From assembly GCA_017506865.1 (NCBI GenBank), contig JAFCMP010000357.1, positions 927,994 to 991,993 on the forward strand: DNA of 64,000 nucleotides, given 5' to 3'. Of this stretch, positions 36,560-48,455 are shown one piece after another; within the stretch, counting starts at the first letter, position 1; each line of letters begins with the position of its first letter. This DNA is from Tribonema minus. Lineage: Eukaryota > Sar > Xanthophyceae > Tribonematales > Tribonemataceae. The notes beneath the pieces are model-generated. The model searched no databases. It saw only the letters and a list, made by a program, of their open reading frames with translations, and was not told the origin of the DNA. The position numbers were made by a program, and so were the translations under genes.

Positions 36560-37633
36560 ATGTTGAGGCAACAGGTGGGTGCAGACAATACTCTTTCTGC
36601 AAGATAGAACAGCCGAGACGTCGAGCATTGCTTGGCCTCATCAATGGTCAAGCGTGACCCCCAACGATGGTGTCCTGCAGTAACGACGTGTAATGCGAGG
36701 TACCTCAGAAGCTCAGCAGCGCCATCACCTCTCCTCCCCTCTGTGACATCTTGTCCTTACGCAGATGACGCCTGGTGTCATGTCTGCCAGGCCGGCGGGC
36801 AGCACCGTGCCTGAAGGCAGCAGGGCATGCGCAGGCATGCCTCTTCTCTCCTCGCGCAAGCCCCTGCACAGCTCCCCTAGCGGCAACTGCGTCAAACCTG
36901 CTGCCGACCCCACCACCGCGCAAGACCCCACACCGCTCGAACAGCGCAAGCGCTCGCGCTCGCTGTTCGACATGGATCAGGAGCCCCAGCGTCGCAGGAT
37001 GATGATCGGCGGTTCCGCAAGCAGCGCGGTCCACCATCAGCATCAGGCAGCCGAGCAGCAGTTGCCCTCCGTGCAGTCCATGCTCTGCTGCATGCGAGGT
37101 GTGCACCAGCAGCTCAAGCGGCAAGACACAGCGGCAGCACCTCGCTTCGGCTCGGACCCACCTCTGTCGGGAACCTCCCCGACTGGCTACTCCTCACCAT
37201 GGAACTGCGGCGCTCCACCCACCCACTTGCAGCAGCGGCAAGCACGGCATGTGATGCACTGCGGCGCGCCATCACCTTCTCCATGGCCGCTCCAGGCAGC
37301 ATCTGAATATCTCGGCAGCGATGATGGGCGTGTCACCCGTAATGTTCGGAGTCAGCCCTTGTGGGAGCCACACTGCATGGTGGAGCCTGTCTCCTCCCCA
37401 GATCCGGACTACAAGAACAAGCATCAGGCCATGCCTGCTCCATCACAAAACATTCAGCTGCCGCAGCCGCTGCTGTCATCGCCGCTGAAGGCGCAGCGGC
37501 AGCAGCAGGAGCAGCACCAGCAGTTCCCCGCGCAGCAGCAGCAGCAGCAGCAGCAGCCCCAGCAGTGCTGGCAGACCCAGCCACCAGCGCCTCAGCAGCG
37601 GCAGCAGTGGCGCCGCACAGAATCACCGCCCGT

Positions 37634-37668
<35 letters not shown>

Positions 37669-40600
37669 GGGTACAGGGTTCTGCGGCGCCGCAGCAGTGG
37701 CGGCCGGCGCCGCAGCGCGGCGCCCAGCAGCTGCCGCCGTCGCCGCAGCAGCACCCGCAGCCGCTGCGCCCGCCGCCAGAAACGCCGCACATCATCCGCG
37801 ACGACAGCTTCGCGCGCCTGCTGCTGCCGGAGCTGCAGGCGCGCGACGGCGGCGGCGGCGGCTGGTGCGTCGCAGAGGCAGTCGGCACGCTGAGCGCTGC
37901 CTCGCCCATTGGCATCGATCTGCGGCCCGACGAGAGTGGCACCGAGGTCGGTGCGACGGACAGAAGCCCGGCCGTCAGAGGCAGAGGCGCTGCGGCGGCG
38001 GCGCCGGCGGTGGCGAACGCCAACGATGGGTTTGTGATCGACACGTCGCTGTGGGTGACGGTCGAGCGCGGCGCCAAGGTGAGGCTCAGTGACCTGGGGG
38101 GTGGGTGGGGGGGTAGGGGGGGGGGCGTGGGATGCGCGCGCTGATTGTTATGCAAGTTGTGTGTCGTTGTGTGATGCTGTGGCGCGTGCGTGCATGAGCT
38201 CTCGGTGCGCCGTCTCCTGGCGCAGTGTGCACCAGTGTACACCGGCGGTGCAATGCAGAGCGCGTCTGGCTTGTGTATCACAGCACTGCGCTTTCACCAT
38301 GCGCGCTGCGTGCAGTGCAATTGTCTCCATGCGTCTTCTCAGAGCGAGGGCGTTTGCGCAGGGGTTCTGTGCGTCTAGCACTCTGACCAGCAGCACTGCA
38401 TCTGCATCCTTTGCTTTCCTGCTGGCCGTGCAGCCCATCTGCTGCAGTCGGCCTAGCCCTACTCCTAGCGTTCCTCGTAGGCGCTGGCGTCTCACCTCGC
38501 TCATCGAACATCAACATCCCGCGCATGTGACGCTCCTCACAGCAACAGAACCCCTTGCAGTTGTCTCTCCGCGCGCTACCTACCCACTGTTCCAAGTGTG
38601 CCCCCCCACCCCCCTGCACCGCACCGCCCTGGGTACACCCACCGTTGCATACGTGCGCGCTGCTGATGCCCCCCCCCTGTCCCCCCCCCCCCGTGCCTGC
38701 ACAGTGCGACGCGGAGCAGTGCACGCTGCGCGAGGAGACCCGGCGCATCGCGCGCCGCCGCCACTACCACGCGCTCTGCGAGCACCGCCACAGCGCGGGC
38801 CCCAAGGCCGGCATGCCGCTGCACCACCACCAGGTATGCCGCCGCTGTGCGCCGTGGCCCTCGCTCCTGCTGCCGGTGGAAAGCCTGCACCTCAACTTGA
38901 AGTTCAGCACTCACAGTGTGAAGATTGTTGAAACGTACTCGTTGACGTGTACATGGACCGTGGAAGCGCTGGGGCTGCGTCGGACCGGCACCAGCCAGCG
39001 AGCACGTAGTGTGATGCTCGTGCATCACGCAGTACAATGGAGGGGTTTGCACACGCATGGGCAGTGAAGTCCGCCGCATCGCAGCAAGTGTCAGTGCTCA
39101 TGTGACCGATGCGGCACGCCTCAGTTTGCATCGGTCGCGCGTCTTGCCCCCCCCCCCCCCACGGCCGGGGGCTCTTGCGGCCCTGTGTGTGACGCCACTC
39201 TGCTACACGCTGTCGCGAGTGCACCTCCGAACTGCGTCAACCGTCCTCTAGGGATGATCCAAGCCGTCGCAGCAGCACTGTAGTGAGGTGTGTGCTCACC
39301 TCCATCCCCGTGCAAGCCCCCCTACGCCCCCTTCGCATTGCCCGACCACACCGCCACGTGAAGCATGCTAGTCGACGCTGCGTGCATGAACGTCTCCGCC
39401 CGCCATTGCCGCCGCGCCCAACCCCCACCAACACCACCACGCGAGTCGCCGCCATCGCACGAGCTGCAGCCACGCCCTTCCTCTTACCCCCCCTTCAAAT
39501 CCCCCCCCCCCCCGCAGCTCGAGAAGGTGCGCAAGCACCAGTCCACGCACGAGGTGCAGTGCTGCCGCACGCTCGCGTCCGCGCTGCAGACGGACGCCGA
39601 CACCGCCGCAGCGCTCGCGCGCGCCGGCGCGGAGGCGTACCGCCCCGGCGCCTGGTCCGCCGCCGCCACGCAGGCGCTGGCGGCGCTGGTCGGCGGCGGC
39701 GGCGGTGGCGGCGGCGCGCAGTGGACGGACGTGGCGCGCCAGCTGACGGCGGCCACGGGGCTGCGCGCCAGCGCTCAGCAGTGCCTGGTGAGTGCGCGCG
39801 CGCGCCGCAGCGGCGTGGTCGTCGCGGCCGCAGCCTATGCGCGCGCCCCTGTTCGCTGCGCGCATTTCCGCGTAGCGCCACAAACCGCACGCGCAGACGT
39901 ACGTGTCTGGCTTGTTGGCGCGCGCACTGGCGGGCGGCGAGGCGAGCGCGGCGCTTCGGAGCTCCGCTCGTGGCACCACGTTGAGTCCCTGTTGCCGCTG
40001 CTGCCGATCGGCTGCGGAAAGCGCGCCGCGGCGACTGCACGCACGATGGACAGCCAGCCGCAGACACCAGGCCCAACTGCTGCCACTGTTTGCTTTTGTG
40101 GGAGTGATGACGCCATAACGCGCTGCGCTCTCTTGCCGCCGCTGCTCTCGCGCATCGCGCGACTGGCTGCTCGCATCGGCGCGTCACTGACACCCCCCCC
40201 CCCCCCTTTCCGCTGCACGCGCCGCAGCTGCACTGGCGCATCGCCGTCAACAAGGGCGAGACGGTGGCGGCGTCGCGCGCGTGGAGCGTCACCGAGGACG
40301 ACCGCCTCGTCGCGGTCGTCAGCGTTATGGGCGTGCGCTGGCCCGCCGTCGCGCGCCTGCTGCCCGGGCGCGACTTGAAGCAGTGCCGCGAGCACTACAC
40401 AAACGTGGTGAGTCAGGACTTGTCGGTGTGCGTACGTGTCATGTATGAACAGACAGCAGGCATGGGTGCGCCAGGCGGCACACAACGTGAAACGGATGCA
40501 GCGCCGTGAATTTGTCGGTGTGCATACATGACATACATATACGAACGTGGTGAGTCCGCGCGCGCGGTGCGAGAGAGTGAGTCAGCGAGGCAGCGGTCCG

Positions 40601-42095
40601 TAGCGGCGCTGTTTACGGTCAGTCGGTCGCAGCGTGCGGCGACGCGCCTTGCAGCAACTCGCTCAGGGAGAGCAGGCATGGCTCTGCGCGCGTTGCCCCC
40701 CCTGCTGTGGGCATCATCGTATGTGAAGAGGTGGTTTTTACACGGGGCGCGACGACAGCCGCTGCGCCACGGAGCGCTGCTGACCCCGTCCTATATACTT
40801 CAAGTTGATATTCTGGCAGCAGCGCGCGCCCTGAGGATGCTGAACCTGCAGCATCACTCCCCCTCTCCGCCGCGACGCCCCCCAGGTGCTGCCGGGCGGC
40901 AAGCCGCGGCCGTGGCCGACGGCGCCGCCGCAGTCAGCAACGCTCAGCGGCGGTGCTGCGCAGCCGCAACCGCGTCAGCTGCTCAGCGGGTTCAGGCACC
41001 CCAGCCACAGCAGCGCCGGCGCGCTGCCTGTCCCGCACTACGGTGCGGCCAAGGTACGGACAGCCGTCTCTGCGGGCGCACTCTGGGGGCATTCGCCTGC
41101 ATGCGCGCGCGGAGGGGGGGGGGAGCGTGGCTCGCTCACTGCAGGGGGGCCTGGCAGTTGATAAGGTAGACGGGGAGAAAGAGAGAAAGAGAGAGCGAGC
41201 GCATGCGCGATGTGCGGGAGCTTGGACTTGTGCACGCATGTGCGCGGCCCGCGCAACGCGCGCGCGCTGCGAGTTGTCAAAGTTGCCTCAGGGGTCGACG
41301 TGAAGTGCGTGCTGCCGCAGAAGTGCGTGCCGCAAGCGCGCGTGCTGAGCGTCGCTCTGTGCAACGCTCGGCGCTCGGATTCAGCAGAGCCTGCGCATGC
41401 ATGTCGCGTGAGCACTGTTGCAGTAGAGAGCGCCCGGTGCGCAGCGCTGTGCTCGATCGCGCCTTCCGCTGTGAAGTTCGCCTCCGCTCTGTGCACAGCA
41501 CAATCTGCGCCTAGCCACTCTGTCAGTAGGCCAAAAACTTCAACAGCGGGGCCCAGCCACTCACTGCGCTGAACGCAGTTCAACAACTTGAGTTCCTGAT
41601 GCTGTTCGACAGACGCCCGCCATGTCCCCAGCTTCCTGTTGACGTGTCTACGACTCCATCCTCGCACTCCTTATGCTCGTTGCGTCTGTCCCACAGGCGA
41701 GCGTCACGGTTAACCCAGAGCTGCAGAGGCAGCCGCCGCCGCCGCAGCAGCAGCAGCAGCGGCCCGCCGCCTTCCGCGCGCACCACCACCCGCCGCCGCC
41801 GACGGCGGCGCACTACCACTTCGGCGCCACGCAGCTGCCCCAGGCAGCAACGCTCAACGGCATGCGCGCCGCCGTCCCCACCTTTGACCAGCGGCACTTT
41901 GGCGGCGATGTCTTAACCATGGTCTCCTCGGGGTCTCCCTGCGGCGGCAGAGGCGCGCAGGGGGCGCCCATGCCCTTCGGCAGCGGCGGCCGCGGCGCCT
42001 ACGCAGCGGCGGCGGCGCCGTCCACGGCGGCGGCGGGCGCGCCGCCGCGCGCGTTCGAGGTCGTCGCCTCGCTGCTGTCGCTGCGCCACGTCTGA
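36560..42095 (+). CDS. Myb/SANT-type DNA-binding protein with polyQ region
   Basis: Exons 36765-38078, 38705-38833, 39518-39787, 40228-40407, 40886-41053 and 41697-42095 are all phase 0 and give 819 residues from ATG 36765. Because that ATG sits exactly on an acceptor (ttacgcag), a 15-base first exon 36560-36574 (MLRQQ, then GTGGGT) probably supplies the real start. The first exon is Pro/Gln-rich with long polyQ (about residues 235-305). Two Myb-like repeats follow. The first (W527 ... GAQWTDVARQL ... QQCL) is looser and interrupted by polyGly. The second is typical: AWSVTEDDRLVAVVSVMGVR, WPAVARLLPGRDLKQCREHY, with W590 and W609 and Tyr in place of the third Trp. It is likely a nuclear transcriptional regulator; its targets are unknown. 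The last two exons are Pro/Gln/His/Ala-rich, like activation domains. Confidence 0.85.
37520..37669 (+). repeat. CAG repeats encoding polyQ
   Basis: Two runs of CAG codons (around 37533-37558 and 37636-37668) encode Gln tracts in the Myb gene's first long exon. Being nearly pure CAG, they are likely length-variable. Confidence 0.85.
40396..40562 (+). repeat. Copied 5' splice site in the Myb gene intron
   Basis: The end of the exon 40228-40407 and its donor (aacgtg|gtgagtc) recur about 145 bases downstream (gaacgtggtgagtc, about 40543-40556). Intron sequence ttgtcggtgtgc.tac recurs with a shorter offset, so the array is rearranged rather than a simple two-copy tandem. Confidence 0.65.
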
Positions 42096-45000
42096 GGCAG
42101 CAGCCTACGTCCACGCTCCTTCCGGCTTCGTGCTGCACCAGGAAGCGAGCCGGTGGCGTGCGGCCGGCCATGGGGGGGGGGGCGCGGGGACACCGCCCCC
42201 CCCCCGCCGCGCGCAGCGGCTGCGCGTTGCAGCGGCTGCGCGTTGCGCCGCGTGCGCTTGCTGACGTCGTCCGCGGCGCGTGCGCGGCACGTGCAAGCGC
42301 GCGGCGCACAATGTCTGCGGGCACGGCAGGATGCCTTGCCACCGCCGCAACGTGCCGCTGCAGCACCGTGCTGCGCCGCGCGCACATGCCAGCCGGCCGG
42401 CGCGCGGACCGGAGAGGTGCGCAGAAGCGCACCGCGCCGTCTCGTTTTTTTTTTCGCAACGTCCCACGCGGGCGCACGGGCAGCGCCTCCCCCCCCCCCC
42501 CACACACACAGACATCCCTGTCAGTTGATTATTGGCGGAGCGTTGCCACGGCACGCGATCTACGTGGGCCGCCCACCGCTGAATCTCCAGCCCCCCCCCC
42601 CCCTCCCCCCGCCTAAGTAGCGCGCTGCGCCTGCACTATTGGGGGGGCACAACTGTGAATTGCGTGCTGTTGTGGCGCACAACCCACTGTGATTTTTTCA
42701 TCGGCCAAGCTAGCGCGGTTACCACGGCAACGAGGGTGTGTGCGAGCGAGCGCGCAGTGCGCTCCCACACACTCCCGCCGCATAGACAGTATGCGTGCTT
42801 GTGTGTCGCGTGTTATTCTTCATTCGTCGAAGCCCCCAATGCGCAGCAGCGTCCGGTGCCGCCACGGCGGCAGGCAGCCGCGCGGCGCGCGCGGCGGCGG
42901 CGGCAGCTGCCGCCGTCTTACAGTGGCTCTCGCCCGCGCCATCGCTTCGCCATTTCCTCCCTAGATACCGCTGCAGTGGTTTTCCGCTCCTGCTCGCGCA
43001 CGCGCGCCCGGAGTGTTGTGTTGTTTGGTTCATGAATTCATGAGTCCAGGATGTCCACGGACACATCCCCCGCTGGTACCCCCTATTCACGGGTCCAGAG
43101 GGTGTACCACTTTGAGTTTCCACCCCCCGCACAATCGCCCTGTCAGCCCCCCATCAATGGCCTGCAGAGGCCCTTGCATGTGATAAATGTGAACGATACG
43201 TGTACTCGCAACGCGTGGGGTGCATGTTGTGCTGCCTTGTGGCACAACAAGTGTGCTGGCTGGTGTCTTGTGCATGCAAATGCATGCAGTGTCCGCTTTT
43301 GCGGGGCAGTCGCTGTCCTGTCCTCCGCTCCGAAGTGGCGTGTGAGGAAAGCGGTCGCATGGTGCACGTGCCGCCTGGTGGCCTGCCGCGCACTTTGTTG
43401 CTGCGCGCGCCCAGATCCCACGCAATCATCATGCTGTTGCATACATACTGGTATGTACATATGGGGGGTGGGGCACATGGAGAAGGACGTAGGGGAGGAT
43501 CCCGAGATGCCATTTGGCGGCGGCGGCGTTTGAGTGGTTGTCGTTGAGACACTTTCAGAAGTCACACGACATGCAGATTCCGTACAGCAGCATCAATTTA
43601 AATTTTAGACCATCATCTGGGCTTTTTCGCGCGCTGAGCGAGAATTTTGAATAAAAAAGTACACTGCATGAAAACTGTGAGATGGGATCTGCGTGGAGCT
43701 GGGTGGCCCTTAGAAGGGTCTGTCTGTGGGGGGAGAGTCTTGCAGCTTTGTTTGGTATCCCTGCTAGTGTGTGGGGGACAGTCGCTTGCGGATGCTTTGT
43801 TGGGGGTGATATGGGAGGCCCGGTGAACCACCGTCCCGCTCATCAAGGAGGCGATGCTTTGCTTAGTTATATAGCCTTTCTTTCTAGCGTCAGCGCCTGG
43901 CGCCCAGTGACTCCCTCTGCTTATCTTTATGATATCGGGGTTCACGTAGATAGCCACAAACTCCAGTTCAGGGCCCATTATGGTGACCTTGGCCTGCATG
44001 AAAACTCTGAGATGGAGTCTGCGTGGAGCTGGGTGGCCCTAAGACGGGTCTGTCTGTGGGGGGAGAGTCTTGTAGCTTCGTTTGGTATCCCTGCTAGTAT
44101 GTGGGGGACAGTCGCTTGCGGGTGCTTTGTTGGGGGTGATGTGGGGGGCGGGGTGTGGCGTGCAAGCTTTGCATGCTACATCCAAGAGTGAGAACAAGGC
44201 GACACACCTACAACATGCCATTTCCACAGCCACAAGTGGAATATAATAAAAGTACACGCTTTTTCGCGCCCTGAGCGAGAATTAATAAAAAGTACACACT
44301 ACACCCAAGAGTGAAAACAAGGCGACACACCTACAACATGGCATTTCCACAGCCACAAGTGGAATATAATAAAAGTACACACTACACACCTCGGAAAATT
44401 ATTGTGTCGTGACAGGACAAGACGGAATGAGAGCTCCACTCTATTGCCTGAGCTGTGTGTAGAAACATGACAGTTCTTCTTCCACTCCTGTCATGGGCAA
44501 CGCGTGGAAGTGCCAGTTGCGCACAGCGTCCTGCTCTGTGCAGCAGTGCGCATCTTCTACACCAAAGTGCAAAGCTGTCATCACACTTCCTGAGCACTGA
44601 CCTGCTGAGACTAGAACACACTCTAAGATGCATCCATGGCATGTAACCGCAAATGGCAATGCAGCGCAACTTCAAGCAGAAAGACGAGGTACAGCCAGGC
44701 GCGCCGGTGGGCTCACAACAAGATGCTCCATTTGCATTGTAGGCCCGGCACGAAGAACCACACGGTCATCAACTTGACGCAACGGTAAAGACGTAATGCG
44801 CACGGGGCACGTTGTATGTAGCGGCGGGTAACGACGCGCCGCCGTGCGACATGCAAGGGGGAAGGGGGCGGCACAGCGTGTGTGGCGCTGCTGACACAAT
44901 GCCTACTTCAAGAACTTATCCGACTGACGCGTGTGTGTGTGTGTGTGCTACGTGGCACACTCAACTTCAACCTTCAAAAAGCGTGTGCGACTCTCGTCGC

Positions 45001-45838
45001 CCTCATCCCAAATACCCCCCTCCCCTCCCTCCCGCCCTTTTCCCAAATCACATCAAGTTACCTTGGGGTCATCCTGTGGCGCTTGACTGAAGTGTTGCTA
45101 ACGTCAACCCCCTACGCGTGCCGCATCTGTCATCGCCACTGCCTTCGCGCTGCTGAACAAACGCAACCTCAACTCTCTGCGCGGAACTCATCGCACGCGC
45201 CGCCGCGCTGCCTCCGCGCGGCGCACCCCCATGCGAGCGTCGTGCAGCGCCAGCGCAACAACGACGAGCGCTGCTGCTGCAAATGACCGGAGCACTGCCA
45301 CACTAGTCGCCGCGTCCACGCATGTTGAGGGCCGCCACAGCACACTCGTCTACTGCAGCCGCGCACGGTGGCCCCCCTGCCTTGCTCGTGCGCACGTCGT
45401 GCAGCGCCCGCAGCAGCGGTGCGCGCAGTTCTGCGGCGCAGCACCATGGGGCAGCAACACGAACGCCGCTGCGAGGCTCGCGTGTCGCCGCTTACGCGGA
45501 TGCTTACATCGTGGCGCGCGTGCTGCACGTTGCCGCGCCGCCAGCGCCACCGCCGCCGCCACTGCTGCCGCTGCCTCTGCCGCCGCTGCTGCCACGCCGT
45601 CGCCACTGCACCCGCCGCCACCACCGGCGCCGCCGCTGTCGCCTTTGCCGCAGCCGTCATAGTCACCGCTGCCGCGACGCCGACGCCGCAGCCACCGCAA
45701 TGCGCCGCACCGCCTCCGCACCGCCGCCGCCGCCACCGCTGCCGCGACGTCGCCGCTGCTGCACCGCACCGCACCGCCTCAGCACCGCCACGGCACCGCC
45801 GCCGCCGCCGCCGCCGCCGCCATGAGGCGCCGCGCCAC
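42096..45838. other. Region after the Myb gene, including a repeat block, no supported gene
   Basis: Outside the composite repeat (43617-44390), open frames overlap on both strands without domain signal. Between 45380 and 45830 GCC/CAC-type repeats open Ala-, Arg- and His-rich frames on several strands. Further 3' exons of the EF-hand gene (-) could lie at 44.8-45.8 kb. Confidence 0.4.
43617..44390. repeat. AT-richer composite repeat with nested direct copies
   Basis: A unit of about 165 bases (gcatgaaaact..gagatgg, then gcgtggagctgggtggccct, to gggggtgat) occurs at about 43665-43825 and again at 43996-44145 with only scattered mismatches. A second unit (aagagtga.aacaaggcgac to aataaaagtacac) occurs at about 44184-44257 and 44307-44381. 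A third (ctttttcgcgc.ctgagcgag) occurs at 43621 and 44257. Composition is clearly more AT-rich than the surroundings. A frame of 169 codons (43682-44191, +) stays open through both copies of the first unit, and an overlapping frame is open on the minus strand. This looks like an insertion or decayed mobile element; no transposase or reverse transcriptase is recognisable. Confidence 0.7.
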
Positions 45839-46227
45839 TCACGCCTTGCCGCCGTAGAGGCGCGTGCCCATCTCGTACAGCGCCCACAGCAGCGCGCCCA
45901 CGGCGCCGTCCTCGCTCGCAACGAACGCCGCGAGCTCCGGCGCCGACAGGCGGTCGTCGCCGTCCGCGTCGAAGCGCACCATGGCGGCGCTCGCGGCGGC
46001 GTCCACGAGCCCGCGCAGCGCCTTGGAGGTCGGCGCCGCGTACGGCGCCGCCGCCGCCGCTGCCGCTTTCTGCGGCGCCGCTGCCTCCGTGGCGGGGTCG
46101 CTGCCGTTGAAGAGGTGCGGCGTGCGCGGGGCGTTCGCCGCGACGAGGTCGAGCTGGAGGTCGCGCAGGCCGCGGCGGTCGACGTGCGTGGAGCGCCGCC
46201 CCTCCGCGCCGTACATGGTCATGATCA
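45839..46227 (-). CDS. EF-hand-containing exon, 3' part of a calcium-binding protein
   Basis: The exon begins after a CGCCCAG acceptor (exon end at 46227) and reads IMTMYGAEGRRSTHVDRRGL, then LRGLVDAAASAAMVRFDADG and DDRLSAPELAAFVASEDGAV. The loop DADGDDRLSAPE keeps Asp at 1, 3 and 5 and Glu at 12, but has Asp instead of the usual Gly at 6. The exon needs one base from a preceding exon, so it cannot join directly to the MGNS exon upstream (which ends in phase 0); at least one exon in between is missing from this model. The TGA at 45839-45841 overlaps a good GTGAGT donor, so the protein may continue into further exons. Confidence 0.6.
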
Positions 46228-46540
46228 CTGGGCGCGGGGGATAGGGTGTGTGGGGGGGCGTGATATGAGTGTGTCAGGCGGCAGCGGCGGGGTGTCGTAC
46301 GGGTGGGAGGGTGTGTGTGTGTGGGGGGGGGGTGATATGAGTATGTCAGGTGGCAGCGGCGGGGTGTCGCATGGGGGGGAGGGGGGGGGGGGTCACGTGC
46401 GTGGAGCGTCGCCCCTCGGCGCTTTCTATGGTCGGCGCTGTGGGGCGGGGGGGGGGGGGGTCATGTGAGTGGCAGGTGAGTCATGAGGTGACGGCGGAGG
46501 GGTGTCGTGCATGGTCATGATTGCTGGGCGTGGGGGGGAA
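46178..46540 (-). repeat. Copies of the EF-hand exon start and acceptor
   Basis: The stretch gtgcgtggagcg.cgcccctc.gcgc..tatggtc and the following G-rich tract (its acceptor on the minus strand) recur at about 46397-46460. The part catggtcatgat..ctgggcg recurs again at about 46509-46530. In between, a unit containing gtgatatgagt.tgtcagg.ggcagcggcggggtgtcg recurs at about 46260, 46330 and, in part, 46480. Confidence 0.8.
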
Positions 46541-48194
46541 AGGGGGGTCTATGAGCGGCAGGTGACGGCGGCGGGGTGTGGCTGGGGGATGTGTGTGCGC
46601 AGTTGCCATCCGTGTGGAAGAGGGAGAGGGGAGGGGGGCGGTGCATCGCTGCGTCACGACACACTTGCTGCTACGGTGATGGTGATCATGCAACGCGAGA
46701 CACTGTTGAGCTGCTGAGACGTGATGCCGTGTCACGCTTGTCCGGCGTCGCTGTCAGCGACGACGGGCGAGCGCTGGTTGGCAGCAGGCCATGCGCGCGA
46801 GCGCCCGGGAGCGCGGAGCGCTGCCGCATGGGGCCAGCCTTGTGTTGCCGACATGACAATCCGGTATCGTGTGTGGCCTACCAGACTGGCACTGGGTCAA
46901 AGCGCAGTGGGGAAGCAACTTCCCGGTACGCAGTTCGCACACCAGACGCGCAGCGAAAGCACTCTCAAAGCTGCGAGGTTGGAGAAAACTCACGCAGGCG
47001 TTTCAGTGAGGCAGCTCCGCTGCGGCTGACACTAACAGAACCATGGACTCGACACTGGCAAAGGGAGGTGCACGCACAGAAGCGTATGCGCTAGGGCTGG
47101 CATAGAGGCGCTGGCTGCGCATCAATAACGCCAACAAGTGCTTCAAATGCCTGTGGCCTGTTGTGCATGTCAACACCTTGGAGAGGTCAGTGGCGGCGCT
47201 TCGTTACGCAGCGGAATTCTAGCTGATTGCCAGGGCTGGTGAGAGATGGCCCAGTGCTCACGGCGCGTACCGCGATGCCCTCTAGCAGTACAGCTGTGCA
47301 CTTCGGAGCTCACGCATACAATTGTTTCACCATTTCAAGTGTACATCTACAGAAGCATGGCTATCGCAAGAGGCGCGTGCGGCGCGCTGAGACTCACAGG
47401 CAACGCGGTCCGATTTTGATGAGCTGCGCAGCAGATTGAGCCCCGCCGCAAATTCCTGCGTGTGCGGAGGCAGACAAGCAAGGCAAAGTGACACGTTGAG
47501 CCATCATGACAGTGGTCCGCTTGCCAAGTGAGCGCAGATGGGCGAGCCATCATGCCAAACTTCAACTTGGGGGCTGATGTCTTGAAGGGACTGAATTGGC
47601 GGCGCCTTGTATCTGGCACAGCAGTGTGATGAGCGCTGTGCCATGCAGTTGGCATCGCGACAGCACACTGCAGGAAGCAGTGACAGCTGCCGACACCAGT
47701 CTCCTGGATGGCATAGTTGGCGTGTGAGCTACCCCAACAGCTTAGTGAAAGTGTCACATAGTGGAAGACACACAGTGAAATTGTCACATTACTGGGTTTG
47801 CAGCAGCAGCGCTCAACATCTATACTATTCTGGAAATGTACAGCGGCAGCAGAGGCAGCATCATAAGTCCACGGCATTGTCCAGCCACACAGACAGCAGA
47901 CATTGCAGAGCAAAGAGGTCACAGGTAACCGCTGGATGATGGGCGAATGCGATGCCACTGCAGCGCTGAGGAAGGAGGGACGAGCACGTGAACGCGTCAT
48001 TGGATGTGACGCCAACACATATGCGTGCCATAATACGACGTGACCCACGAGGCAGACAGCAAAGCTGCTCCTGTTGGCGTGCCTCTAGGGTTGTCGGCAT
48101 GTCGCTATGCAAAGTCTCGGGTCCGTTATCATAACGCCCATTCTGCGCACATCGCTCGGCAACACCAGGTACATGAACGCTGGCGCCGGCTCAC

Positions 48195-48455
48195 CTTGAA
48201 ATCCAGCTCCCCGTTGCCGCTGAGATCCAGAGAACGAAACAGCCGCGGCGCCAGTCCCGGTATCGACGCTGGCGGCTCCACTCTCTCGATGAAGGTCCTC
48301 TCACACAGAATCGGGTGTGTCGAACTCCACACAATATCGTTGAAGGTCTGCTGCAATCGTTGCAGCGTGAGGGCGTCGAGACGGTCCGCGCTCAGAGGCT
48401 GCGAGGTGTTGTGATGGCCGTGATGCGCGCCATGCGCATGATGCGAGTTGCCCAT
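48195..48455 (-). CDS. First exon of an EF-hand protein with a possible N-myristoylation start
   Basis: From ATG 48455 the exon encodes 87 residues. MGNSHHAHGAHHGHHNTSQP is a His-rich leader with Gly2, which could be myristoylated. Then comes a helical region and RLFRSLDLSGNGELDFK. This is an EF-hand loop (D-L-S-G-N-G-E-L-D-F-K) cut by the intron precisely before its twelfth residue, which the next exon would supply. The exon ends in phase 0 at a GTGAGC donor. The layout (MGN leader, helix, EF-hand) recalls plant MGN-starting TLDc/EF-hand proteins, but no TLDc domain is seen here. It is probably the 5' part of the gene whose 3' part is at 45839-46227; the link is inferred. Confidence 0.6.

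Noticed and set aside
43682..44191. A real 169-residue protein gene with two repeats
   Set aside because: Both strands are open over the same DNA and the sequence is a direct repeat, so openness is explained by repeat structure. Kept as a repeat, not as a CDS.
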